64,000 nucleotides of DNA from Achatina immaculata (taxonomy: Eukaryota > Mollusca > Gastropoda > Stylommatophora > Achatinidae), in NCBI GenBank assembly GCA_009760885.1, contig CM019700.1:2161405-2225404 (forward strand). The letters are read 5' to 3'. Below, piece by piece: positions 10,733-21,066 of the stretch. Under the pieces are notes generated by a model. It saw only the letters and a list, made by a program, of their open reading frames with translations. It ran no database searches and had not been told where the DNA came from. The first letter of the stretch is position 1; the number at the start of each line of letters is the position of its first letter. The translations under genes and the position numbers were made by a program.

Positions 10733-11578
10733 GTTAGAGATGTAGACAAAGAATATTATGATGCCATAAAAATTGGAGGTTATGAAATATCAGATTTTAG
10801 ATATGCTGATGACACAGTGCTACAGTCCACAACACAAAAAGGAGTAGAAAAAATTAATTATGTCCGTCCGTAAGAATAGTGAAGAGCAAAACCTCTATCT
10901 TAATGCAAAGAAAACTAAATTGATGACAACTGACAAAACAAATAAGGCAGCTGAAATATGTATCAATGAGGAAAAATTGGAAGATATCGGGAGTTTTGAA
11001 TATCTTGGATCATTACTAATATTGGAGACGCAATGCGGGAAATTAAAAGGAGGACATATGTCGCTCTTCAAAAAGTAAAACAACTAAAGAAGCTGTGGAG
11101 AGGAACAAACAGAACTGCAAAAATAAGATTTTCAAGGGAATGCATCTTTTCCATCGCAACATATGCCTATGCGACCTGGACACTTTACAAAACAACCGAG
11201 AAACATATAAATGCCTTTGTAAATGCTACAGAAGAGTTCATCAAATATCATGGACACAAAAAAGAACAAATATACCCATACTTCAAGAACTTACTATTGA
11301 AAAAGGCTGGCTAGTAAAGAGAGTTAAAGAGAGAAAACTTAAATATTTTGTACATATTAAACGTCATGATAATCTAGAGAAAACCGTCTTGGAAGGGTAC
11401 ATAATGGGAAAAAGAAAGAGAGAAAGACAAAGGCGAAGATGGCTGCATGACATCGTTGATGATCTGTAAATGTATGCATCAGCAGCAGGCCATCTTGCTT
11501 ACAACCGAGAAGCCTACAGGAGAGCTGTTAGAGAGGCAAAGTTCCGCAAGAGACATGCAAATGACTGACTAACTGAGG
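10733..11578 (+). mobile_element. RTE-like retrotransposon family A (copy 2)
   Basis: Plus-strand RT from just before motif C to the 3' end. FRYADDTVL (near 10797-10823) is the catalytic box. 'SFEYLGSLL', 'CIFSIATYAYATWTL', 'WTQKRTNIPILQEL' and the terminal 'KRKRERQRRRWLHDIVDDL' follow in shifting frames, so the ORF is broken. The 3' end GACATGCAAATGACTGACTA gives a CTGA-type tail, unlike the ATGA-type tails of other copies. Confidence 0.85.
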
Positions 11579-12417
11579 TGGAATTCTAATGTTCCTCTAA
11601 AATCTAAACAGAAGTTCATGCATGTGTGTGATTCTGATCTTAAATCAACTCCACGGTACGTGACACCTCAAAGAAGCACTCACCTTTTAGCATAAACGAG
11701 CGGCTTAACTTCAATCTGGATTTTCCATAACAATCTCTCGTCCAGTCCTCGTTGAATAGCATCAGCCCTGAAATAATTAACACGCTCCTCTAATTATGGG
11801 TCTCTAAGAGCTTTTGAGTAATCGTTCATTAGCGTGTTATTGCTCCATCAACATTTTTGGATTGATTGCATTCAGCATGTTTTTCTGCTCGGTTTTGAGA
11901 GAGCACTTACAAGATACCAGCAGTTTACCACAAACTACTTAGTAACAATAAAAACATCTTTTTGTGATATGCCACAGTAACCACATTTTCCATTGTTCTG
12001 TTCAGGAAACATCTGTGGGTTTTTGTTTAATTGACAGGGAGGGAATAAGGAGGAGAGTTTCTTAATTATTCCCAATACAACATCGATATCAACATGCTGA
12101 CTAAGCGTAGGTAACTCCCATGACCATTCCGGCTGATGGGTCTTTGCTATTTGTGGCGGGACAGGATTTTGAACATCTATGGTGCAATATAACTCGCTGT
12201 TCGTAGTAAGACAGGGCATTTTTCTTTAACCATCCGGGGTAGGATGTGGTTTGCTAAGGTGAGCGAAGAAGATTGTGTTAGAGTCACGGCACGTATGTCG
12301 GGGAGGAGGGGGTATGGCCCAGAGCTGGCCAAGGCCCAGTTGATGCTCCCAAGGGTAAATTCAGCTGATAAACCCAGGAGTCCGGAGCACGGCACTGAGC
12401 CGTTTCCTATTATTTTG
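11579..12417. other. Unassigned, no gene recognised
   Basis: No repeat family recognised. Two short ORFs, 11935-12219 (-, with a KCGYCG pair) and 12244-12432 (+), resemble nothing I can name. They could be remnants or chance. Confidence 0.4.
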
Positions 12418-12893
12418 CTCCACTCCGTGTAGGTAAGTCAAGTGGTTATAGTGATCTACGCCCCACTCCGTGTAGTTAAGTCATGTGGTTATAATGATCT
12501 ACGCCCCACTCCGTGTAGGTAATTCAAGTGGTTATAGTGATCTACGCCCCACTCCTTGTAGGTAAAACAAGTGGTTATAATGATCTACGCCCCACTGCGT
12601 GTAGGCAAGTCAAGTGGTTATAATGATCTACGCCCCACTGCGTGTAGGCAAGTCAAGTGGTTAAAGTGATCTACGCCCCACTGCGTGTAGGCAAGTCAAG
12701 TGGTTATAATGATCTACGCCCCACTGCGTGTAGGCAAGTCAAGTGGTTATAATGATCTACGCCCCACTGCGTGTAGGCAAGTCAAGTGGTTATAATGATC
12801 TACGCCCCACTGCGTGTAGGCAAGTCAAGTGGTTATAATGATCTACGCCCCACTGCGTGTAGGCAAGTCAAGGGGCTATAGTGATCTACGTCT
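12418..12893. repeat. 43-bp minisatellite
   Basis: About 11 units with the common part CAAGTGGTTATAATGATCTA and CGCCCCACTGCGTGTAGG. Early units read CTCCGTGTAGG and later ones CTGCGTGTAGG, which suggests local homogenisation from one side. Confidence 0.92.
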
Positions 12894-13300
12894 CAATCAT
12901 CATCATCATGTTCGTGCTTAACGCCTTCCTTGCGCCAGCTGGACGTCCCGCGCGCATTTTCCAGAATACAGAACATGTGCCCGGCCCGGATATGATAAAC
13001 GCATCAGCTCTCTGGCTGTTTCATTTCGTTAAGTCTGAGGTAAAAGTGTTACGAGGTTTGATAACATGATGAATGGTAAATGCCTTCACATCAAATCGCT
13101 AGACAACGTTATCTCCAAAACTCGTTGTAGGTCATCTCGACATAACTGTCCTTGACAGAAGTGGCCAGCATTCTCTGGTTCACCAGGCTCAGTTTTGGAA
13201 AACAGCCCGACCAAAAGTCCTATATCTTAATATTATGGCACTTTGTATCCAGTATTCTCGTGATATTTTAATAAAAATAGGAACTAAAGACCAGGGACAG
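12894..13300. other. Unassigned, no gene recognised
   Basis: A short ATC run at 12896-12907, then unique-looking sequence without a family match. Confidence 0.4.
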
Positions 13301-13368
13301 TTGTTACATGAGTTGTTACATGAGTTGTTACATGAGTTGTTACATGAGTTGTTACATGAGTTGTTACA
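13301..13368. repeat. 12-bp tandem repeat (TTGTTACATGAG)
   Basis: Nearly perfect units, five to six copies. Confidence 0.93.
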
Positions 13369-13677
13369 GGGTGATCATACAGTCCTTCTCTGATTAAGAA
13401 AAAGCGTATCTTAAAAACTATGCGAGATAAAAAAAAACAGGAACTTCCTGGCATTACCTACGTGGAGTCTTAGAGTTCTAAGTTAATTTAATTTAATTTT
13501 TAAGGTAGTTTTCCAGTTCGATGGTGCACGGGACACTCTGGTTCAATTTCAGTTCTGGAAATCAAACTTTTCAAACGGATGGCCCGGGTGGGACGGTCCA
13601 GTCATGGCCACCACCTTCTCTGGACGTTATCCGTCTTGACTTGTTTTAAAAATTGGAGTGTTTTTTTTGTTGTTGTT

Positions 13678-13714
<37 letters not shown>

Positions 13715-13850
13715 ACTAAAAATAGAGTGTTCAGTGCACAGATTCCAGACTTTGAAACTTTGAAGGTCAAGGATAACGGATGCTTTATCGACGGTAACAC
13801 AATAAGATGTTGAAGAACACGTGACAAGAAATCAAGTAACGTTTTTAGAC
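13369..13850. other. Unassigned, with (GA)n at 13681-13710
   Basis: No gene recognised. A GA dinucleotide run follows a T/TTG-rich stretch. Confidence 0.45.
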
Positions 13851-14697
13851 CAGTGTTTCCCAACGTGAGGTGCATGCCCCATATAGGAGCAGTTTGAATA
13901 TTTTGAAGGGCAATTAGAAAAAGATTGTGCATTCGTCACTTCATCACCGATATAGTCACACACACAAAAATCACCGTTGTCTGGGATAAATTATGGACAT
14001 TGCAATTCTGACTTTCCGAGGAAAGAAAAAAACCTGGCACAATCAGAACAGCAGTCAACATAAACATTTGATTGCGGAAGTGTGTTAAGTTTTGATCATA
14101 GCTTCTGTCAGTTCTGAAAAGTAAACAGCGCCAGTTTAACTTTACGCGGGTTTTTGGTGTAGAAACAACGGGGCAAGTTCGTTTAGTTTGTTGTTTTCTT
14201 TTTAATGTTTAAATGTTGTTAGTTTTCTGGTTGCCGGAAAGGTTCAGCTACTATCAGTTTAGGTAAAATGAGCACGTTGTCATAACTACAATAGATTCCT
14301 TTCACAGCTGAAAACACAGGGATAATCTCTCACATTCCGTTGTTCCTTTTTATAATTATGACGGGAGACTTTTTAAAAGAATATGAACTTTTAATTTATT
14401 ATATGCGTTATTATATGTATTAGTAGTATTTTATACGCCATTAATTTCCTTGTATAGTCCACATGTGCGTAAAGTACACCTTATAAATCATTTTTTATCC
14501 TTTCAAGTGTTAACCCCATGCATAAACTGAGTAAGGCAAGCAAGGAAAGAGCTCACCCGTAATCAGATAAGTATATGAAGTTCATTTTTATACCCGCTCT
14601 TCAAAATGAACGGTCACCATAGCGTCTGTTGTGCGACCACTGTTTGACCAACGGTTCCGTGAAAGAAGATCGTCTTGCAGAACATTTGAATGCGAAA

Positions 14698-14897
14698 CAC
14701 AGCGCATATGTGAACCATAATGTGAACCATGATGTAAACCTTGATGTGAACCATAATGTGAACATGATGTAAACCTTAATGTGAACCATAATATGAACAT
14801 GATGTAAACTTTTATGTGAACCATGATGTGAATATGATGTAAACCTTGATGTGAACCATGATGTGAACATGATGTAAACCTTGATGTGAACAAAGTG
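14698..14897 (+). repeat. Tandem repeat inside hAT coding region (GATGTGAACC type)
   Basis: Imperfect units of about 10-12 bp (CATGATGTGAAC, CTTGATGTGAAC), organised in longer blocks. They begin directly after the residues of the BED finger. Confidence 0.85.
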
Positions 14898-15119
14898 AAG
14901 TTTTTAAAGTAGAAGTTTGAGAAAATATCACCAATAGATTCATTGTTCTCTGTACCAACTGCTACTCAACGTCGTGCTCTTGAAGATGATGATGAAATTT
15001 TTTTTACTTATAGCTAGTTCAGAAAAAGAAACTCATGCTAAAGGGGATGATTTAAATAGCCAGCAGCATCAGCGTTTCTCAAAACAGTTCCGGAGAAGGA
15101 TGACAAGGATGTCAAAGGA

Positions 15120-15428
15120 ATGCCACTTATTAAAGACACTGTTAGCACAAGAATAGACGAGAGGACTAAATATGTGGAAACACAACTTGTTGAAAAGTTT
15201 AAAGTGAAGAAAATTCTCAGTAGAGATGATGATTCAACTGTAAGAGGCCGTGAGGCTGTGTTGATGGCGTATGTAAGACACATCTACAACCTTGGCGAAT
15301 TTACTGAAGAGATGTCGTTCTGTGGAGAATTAAAAACCACCATGACTATCATTGATATATACATTAAACTTCAAAATTATGTAGATGAAGCTCAGACATC
15401 AATGAAAAATATGACGTCTAGTGCTTGA
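15120..15428 (+). pseudogene. hAT transposase fragment
   Basis: 102 open codons resembling the middle of SCAND3/ZBED5-type hAT transposases: 'PLIKDTVSTRIDERTKYVE' (family PLSNNTVSRRIDEM), 'LVEKFK', and 'TEEMSFCGELKTT'. The usual LDESTD block between these is replaced by unrelated residues, so a catalytic segment is missing or scrambled. Reading continues out of frame past the stop. Confidence 0.7.
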
Positions 15429-16049
15429 GATGGTGCCCCTGTTATAATGGACAATAAATGTAGTGGCTGCTTGAAATTAATAAGGATGGCAGTGCTGAAA
15501 TGTTGCTTGTGTGTTGTGTTACTCACAGAGAAAAGTTACTTTCAAAAATACTTTCACCCTTTCTACGTGAGACATAGGAAGAATGGATGTACTGATATCA
15601 ACGGAAAACCGCTCTGAAACGTTAAACTACAAAGAGATAGGAAAGAGATTCTTCTTCTTCGTACGCGTTGTCTGTCTATATCTGCAGCTCTGTCTCTTGG
15701 ATAAATTTCACTGGTTTTTGTTTGTTTGTAGTTCATATAGAGCTTATCTTCTTTGGTGGTTTCACTGGGCCAGCAATTGCTTCTCAGTGTCTCATAGCTG
15801 GTACAATTTTGGAGGATATGCTCCACAGTTTGGGGCACCTAGGCGCATATACAAAGAGTAATAGCACCAACTTTAAACTTTGAATATATATGACTTCGGT
15901 GTCCTGTTCGGAGACCGAAAATGGTGACTTGTTCCTTTCTGTTTAGCATGTGAAGGTCATCATGTGGTGGTGTTTTTGGCTTCTTGTATATTTTTATCAT
16001 GCTTTTCTTCTGATTATAGGTGATCGGTACGTCTGTTTGCTCATTTCGG

Positions 16050-16345
16050 TGCCCATGCTACAAGAACTTAATATTGAAGAAGGCTGGCTAGTAAAGAGGA
16101 TTAAACAGAGAAAACTTAAATATTTTGGACACATTAAACATCGTGATAATCTAGAGAAGAACGTCTTGAGGGGTACATAAAGGGAAAAAGAAAGAGAGGA
16201 AGACCAAGGCGAAGATGGCTGCAAGACATTGTTGATAATCTGCAAATGGATGCATCAGCAGCAGGGCATCTTGCTTACAACCGAAAGGCCTGCAGGAGAG
16301 TTTAGGGTGGCAAAGTTCCGCAAGGGACATGCAAATGACAAACTG
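16050..16345 (+). mobile_element. RTE-like retrotransposon family A, 3' end (copy 3)
   Basis: Last ~90 codons of the family A RT ('LQELNIEEGWLVKRI', 'RKLKYFGHIKHRDNLEKNVL', then RRWLQDI) plus the 3' UTR ending GACATGCAAATGACAAACTG. It lies inside the RNase H domain of family I, so it is the younger insertion. Confidence 0.85.
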
Positions 16346-16698
16346 ACTTTGGTCAGACGAATTGCCTGGTATCCCACAGTGGGATGGAATCCACTGTAAG
16401 GTGACTCTGTGTTGTGAGCCAATTTTTGACAGGTATCCTTAAGGTCTGGTAGTTTGGTGCGCTGAAGAGCTTCCAGCACCAATCTTGCATCTGTGAAAAT
16501 TAATATGGGGCGTGTATCAGTTCTGGAGTCTGATAGTTTTTCAACCGCGGCAATAGTTGCCCTAACTTTTGCATCATAGTTGTCGCAGTATTTTCCAGTG
16601 GATATGGAAATCTTGTCAGTTGTGTTGTTTTGATATTCAATATATGCTTCTGGTCCTTCATTCTTTATGGCATTGTGTGCAGTTCCATCAGTATACAC
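16346..16698 (-). pseudogene. RNase H domain of non-LTR element
   Basis: Codons read 'YTDGTA' (first catalytic Asp), 'GKYCDNYDAKVRATIAAV' (the Glu position is Lys in NYDAKV), and 'ILIFTDARLVLEALQ' (third catalytic Asp). The domain would remove RNA from the cDNA hybrid. The substituted acidic residue and the RTE-A insertion mean it is not functional. The open frame nominally runs on to 16255, into inserted sequence. Confidence 0.82.
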
Positions 16699-17199
16699 AC
16701 GTATCTAGGTGTCATCTAGCAAACTAAGTGTGGCTGTTGATCTTCCAAGACTGCTCTGCATCTCAACCTTCTGCACGTCTTTCACTTTAGTTTGAATAGT
16801 TATGTGTGTACACTGCTTCTTTCCATGGTGTATGCTCTGGTACAGATGATAATGGACCAACTACAGTTGGACGCTTGGGCTGATGAATGAAGCTGCTTCT
16901 TTTAAGCCGTCTTAGTGCCAAGTTATTTCTCATTCAGGGGATGACTTACAGAGCTGAGGAACTTCTCTCTTAAGGTCATGAGCTTTGTGTCTCTACGCTC
17001 TTTTACCAACTACTTTCTGCATGTCTACTACTTGTGTGGACCTCATGACACTTGTGATAATCCGTAGTGACTAATTCTGTACCTTGTCTAGATTATATAG
17101 CATAATGTTTGATGCTGTGCACTAAGCTGTTGAGCCATATTCTGAATGTAGTAAAATACTTTGCTGATATATATAAGCGATTCCTAAAGTAACACCAGA

Positions 17200-17380
17200 C
17201 TTACACTATATCCAGAAATAGCAAGTCAGATGGTTTGGCCATGTTGCATGGTTATCACCAGAAAGTATATCACAAAAAACATCCACACTAAAATGAAGAC
17301 GCCGCCCATGCAAGTGATGAAAAGAGGAAATTACAGTAGCATTAAATATCCCATTATATGAAGCAAATCATCGATCCCTA
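17200..17380 (+). mobile_element. Possible RT C-terminal fragment
   Basis: A short stretch reads 'QVRWFGHVAWLSPESISQK', close to the RWFGHVxR motif at the end of many RT ORFs. Stops surround it. Family not assignable. Confidence 0.4.
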
Positions 17381-17600
17381 TCGACTTCCATTTGTCCCGT
17401 TAACACCGAAAGTAGTCGAGGAAGGAGACAAGACAAGTTCTAAGTGAGATATTGGAATTCAGTTATAAAATAAAAGCTAATGCAGACTGTGAGCGTCTCT
17501 TCACACAATTTAGTGCGGATAAAAATGCTGACCATATAAGACTGCTCACTCACTCGCTGACCATGAAAGACTGCTCGCTCACACTGATGTGAGATGACTG
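17381..17600 (+). mobile_element. hAT transposase C-terminal (dimerisation) fragment
   Basis: 'NADCERLFTQFSADKNA' near 17479-17530 fits the hAT C-terminal signature (SNAxxERxFS). It may be the far end of the element that begins at 13851, with family I and its insertion lying between, or an independent copy. Confidence 0.5.
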
Positions 17601-17779
17601 TCACAGGAGAATTACCTGAGATGACTCGTGAAACTACATGATATTCTTAGTGAGTTCTTGAATGACAATCTTGAAACGGAACTCCTGCAAACACTTGATA
17701 GTCAGCATTTGTGATTTATTTGACATATATCTTTGAAAACATGAAAATGTTAAATAAGCAACAGCAAGAAGCAGATCTT

Positions 17780-18415
17780 GTACTTGTACGAACTCCCTGT
17801 AACTGCGAGCTGTTGTTCTTTGCAGCCGATGCTGTAGAGATGTTGAGGCACAGCATCGTATCGGCGTGGGAGCGGGTTATGGCGGCTACTTTTTCAGCCC
17901 CGGAGTACAGCTAAAAGGTAGGGAGTGTGCAGTGCTTCTTTAGCAGACTCCACCACCATGGGGACTATGGCGATCCCTGCCCTGTTAGCCTGCGAAATCG
18001 CAAAAAGTAGATAAAACCGTTGTTGATGTAAAGGCTAAAATATCTGGCTTCATTGCATTTCTGCAGTTATGTCCAAAAATATTTCAGCAAAAAAAAAACC
18101 AAATATTTATTGGCTAATTAAGTGTGAGGCAACTGCTGCTGCTGCTGCTGCGGCTGTTATTGCAGACTGCCTGAACAAAATGCCATGTGATTTAAAAATG
18201 AAATGTTCTGAAATTGATTTTCCATCTCGGATAACTCGGCCAATGCTAGTGGTCTTAACTCTTAGCCAGGCTAGGTCTGTTAGTGGGGGTAACATGCAGA
18301 GGTGGAGCAGGGTCTTGATCAGCTATGGTTCGCTAACCCTGACGCTGGCTTATCAGCTATGGGTCCCTGATTGCCCCGTTGGACAGTGTCTTGACCCCCC
18401 CCCCTCAGAGGTTTA
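17780..18415 (+). mobile_element. Family H (copy 2), split by a 271-bp insertion
   Basis: Matches copy 4 (40268-40607, minus) over its whole length: the head with GAACTCCCTGTAACTGCGAG, the GTTGAGGCACAGCATCGTAT segment, two CAGCTATGG units and the end GACAGTGTCTTGACC. Continuity breaks at 17991 and resumes at 18262, where the next insertion lies. Confidence 0.8.
17991..18261. mobile_element. 271-bp insertion in family H with TTAGCC duplication
   Basis: TTAGCC at 17985-17990 is repeated at 18262-18267, exactly where family H is interrupted. The insert starts TGCGAAATCGCA, contains a CTG run at 18131-18154 and has no coding signature. Element type unknown. Confidence 0.6.
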
Positions 18416-18728
18416 AGAAAGTTTAGAGTCGTTCATTGCTTATATAGGAATTTACTGTCGGTTCGTCAACGATCTATGACATTAAGGCTGAGTCTCACAA
18501 GCTAAAGGAGTTTTATGTTGAGCCGGAGAGTGACAAGAATGTGGAGGAGCCTCATACACGGAAGAATTGTCATTTAACGGAGACTGCACACTGCATTCAC
18601 AAACTGTTTTTTTCTTTTAAACTGAAACTGTGTTACATTAAGTTAAATTTGTCTTTATTTGTCTTAATGTGCTTCTAAGTACTGTATTTCAATATCAATA
18701 TCAAGCCAAACGCGAGTTTGTTGTAAGG
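18416..18728. other. Unassigned, no gene recognised
   Basis: Unique-looking AT-rich sequence. No feature recognised. Confidence 0.4.
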
Positions 18729-18952
18729 TGTGGTATATGACTGGTATGGTATGGTATGATATAGTATGATATGGTATATGGTATGGTATGCCGTGGTATG
18801 GCATGCTATTTTATGGCTTGCATGATATAGTATGGTATGGAATGGTATGTCATGCATGGTATGGTATGATATGTTATATGGTATTGAATGGTATGTCATG
18901 CATGGTATGGTATGGTATGGTATGGTATGGTATGGTATGGTATGGTATTAGG
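18729..18952. repeat. (TATGG)n pentanucleotide repeat
   Basis: Imperfect TATGG/TATGATA units that become perfect at about 18903-18948. ORFs on both strands are by-products. Confidence 0.93.
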
Positions 18953-19361
18953 CCTATTTTTAACAGTAACTCTCGAGGAACCAGAAACTGCATTTATCCG
19001 GCATCTGTGTGGCGGTTAACCGAGAGTCTGCTGTATATAAATTAAATTATGATTGCAAAACGAAAATAAGCAAACATTTTTACAAACTGATAGCCGGCGA
19101 CGGAAAATCATTTGGCAGTCTTACTTTATTTGTCCCCAGACACTTAGTGAAGTCCCGTATTTATTTATCGCATCATTTTGTTCTTTAATTATGCGTTTGG
19201 ATGAATCATCAGTTGAATATCAGAACCAAAATGCAAACGCAAAATCTGTAAAATTATTACATTATCTTCATACTGTAAATGCAGGGGCTGCCTTTGTTAT
19301 TTTGCACTTCATACTGATGGCATATGGCATCATTGTCAACCTCAGATCTACATGAATTTTC
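18953..19361. other. Unassigned, no gene recognised
   Basis: Short ORFs only (for example 19053-19355, +), without a recognisable family. Confidence 0.4.
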
Positions 19362-19372
19362 AGTGATAAACA
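19362..19372 (+). repeat. TSD of family C insertion, left copy
   Basis: AGTGATAAACA, repeated exactly at 23828-23838. It flanks the whole family C plus nested B structure. Confidence 0.85.
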
Positions 19373-19860
19373 ATCTCTCTCTCTCTCTCTGAATCTTAAG
19401 TGCCCAGGGCACATGGGGCTTCCGCAAGGGTTTTCCACAAATGTCTGTCCTCCGCCTTTTTTTCTGCTCTTGCCCAGGTGAGCCCTCTATTACTCAACAT
19501 CCTTTCTGTTGTTCTTCTCCATGTCTCTTTTGGTCTAACATTACTTCTGCTCCCTTAGTGCTATTTTTGGTAGTGAGTTGTCAGTCATTCGGAGCACATG
19601 TCCCAACCATCGCCAGCGTCTTTCCTCAATAATTGTTGTCAGTGGCTTCATCTGCATTTCTGCCAATAAGATGTTATTTCTTATGGTGTTTGGCCAGAAT
19701 ATTTTCCTAATTCTTCATAAACATTTAGTCTGGAAAGAATTCAACTTGTTTTCTATGGTTTTGGTGATTTTCCAGCATTCACTTCTATAGAGTAGTACAC
19801 TTAGAACATTACTCTTAAATATCCTGATTTTCATATTTATGCTTAGTTTTTTTTATTTCC

Positions 19861-19871
19861 ATATAGTCTGC
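19861..19871 (+). repeat. TSD of element B, left copy
   Basis: ATATAGTCTGC, repeated exactly at 22936-22946. One copy belongs to the RT codons of the host element C. Confidence 0.92.
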
Positions 19872-19970
19872 CTTGCGGGTAGGACAGGGAGTCCAAAGGC
19901 TAGCGGAGAGTCCGTACGCAAACCGACAGAAGGCAACGGGAAACCACTGTTGTAGCTCCCAAGAACTTTT

Positions 19971-21056
19971 ATGCGTATTCAGAGTCATAGATTTATCATG
20001 AACGACGTTAACGGATGTTCCTCTGGAACAGCCTCGTCCGGTAGGGCAGCTCACGAGCCACAGGTGAGGCCAGATCGTCATCAAGCTACTGGTAGCAAAA
20101 CTAACAAGTTCAAAATAGCAACATGGAATGTTAGAACTTTATTCCAGGCTGGAAAATTAGAAAATGTAAAGATGGAAATGGAAAGGATGAAGATCAACAT
20201 ATTAGGAATGAGTGAAGTTAGATGGACAGGTGCAGGAAAGATAAACTCAGATAAATATACAATAATATATTCAGGAAGTGAGAAACATGAACGAGGAGTA
20301 GAAATTATATTTGATGAAAAAACGGCAAGGACAATTGTAGGATATTTGAATATCTCGGACAGAGTCCTGCTAGCCCAATTGAAAGGACACCCAATAAACA
20401 TAAATATTATACAAGTGTATGCTCCAACATCTGAAAGTTCTGAGGAAGATGTACAGATATTTTATAATGACATAGAGACAGCACTAAAACACACAAAGTC
20501 ACATGAAGTTACCATAGTCATGGGAGATTTTAATGCCAAAGTTGGTAAAGGAAGAACTTCGGACATCGTTGGTGACTATGGACTGGGTGAGAGGAATGAC
20601 AGAGGTTATAAATTAATTGAATGGGCAAGAATACATAGCATAGTTGTAGGAAACACCTGGTTTAAACAACATCCTCGAAGACTGGCAACGTGGTGCAGCC
20701 CAGACAAAAAGACATTTAACCAGATAGACTACATATTAATCAACAAACGATTCCGCAATGCATTACTGACAACAAAAACCATGCCAGGAGCTGACTGCAA
20801 TAGTGACCATGATCCACTCTGTGGAAAAGTTAGAATAAAGCTAAAGAAAGCAGGCAGAAAAGTGAGAAACATCAAACTGAATACAGAACTTCTTAAAAAT
20901 GACCAAGAATTGCGAGAACAATACAAAGTTATTATAACAAATAGATACAATGCAATAGCAAAGATAAATAGTATAGATGAACAATGGGAAATGTTAAGAG
21001 ATTCTATCCACCAAACTGTTAAGGAGATAATACCACCGAAAAAAAGAAGCCCCTAA
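19971..21056 (+). pseudogene. APE-type endonuclease part of RTE element B
   Basis: 361 codons. Residues 1-45 are a non-conserved leader. The endonuclease fold follows with TWNVRTL (51-57), SEVRW (81-85, catalytic Glu), VYAPTSE (149-155), GDFNAKVG (185-192), NQIDYI (250-255) and SDHDPL (278-283, catalytic Asp-His). It nicks target DNA to prime reverse transcription. The domain itself is intact. The frame ends early because of an extra A in an A-run near 21040, just before the linker. Confidence 0.92.
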
Positions 21057-21066
21057 AAATAAATGG

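Larger units (their letters stand above)
13851..15590 (+). mobile_element. hAT-type DNA transposon remnant (SCAND3/ZBED-like transposase)
   Basis: The left end near 13851 reads CAGTGTTTCCCAACGTGAGG, the form of many hAT terminal inverted repeats. A degenerate BED finger follows at about 14572-14705 (LLCDHCL then LNAKHS, a C2H2-like pattern). After a tandem-repeat expansion (14698-14897) come transposase segments: 'LIASSEKETHAKGDDL' near 15005, the ORF at 15120-15428, and 'DGAPVIMDNKCSGCLKL' with 'VTHREKLLSKILSP' at 15425-15565. A hAT C-terminal fragment lies further on at about 17455. Frameshifts and the internal repeat make it inactive. Confidence 0.72.
15630..17170 (-). mobile_element. Non-LTR retrotransposon with RNase H domain (family I), split by RTE-A
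   Basis: Minus strand. Reading from 17170 leftwards: the end of an RT ('YGSTA', 'LDKVQN', 'LRIITSVMRST'), an RNase H domain (16346-16700) and a C-terminal Cys/His-type tail ('VPQTVEHILQNC', 'RSNCWPSETTKEDKL') ending near 15640. Stops are frequent. The domain order fits the I/Ingi/Nimb group. An RTE-A fragment (16050-16345) is inserted in the RNase H core: 'WIPSHCGIPGN' lies on its right and 'NEQTDVPITYN' on its left. Confidence 0.8.

Noticed and set aside
11935..12432. Short ORFs (with a KCGYCG motif) as host exons
   Set aside because: No splice sites, domain or neighbouring exons that I can support; kept as unassigned.
19971..21056. Host 'craniofacial development protein 2' gene
   Set aside because: The similarity is to the endonuclease of RTE retrotransposons. 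It sits in a complete element with TSD, RT and tail.
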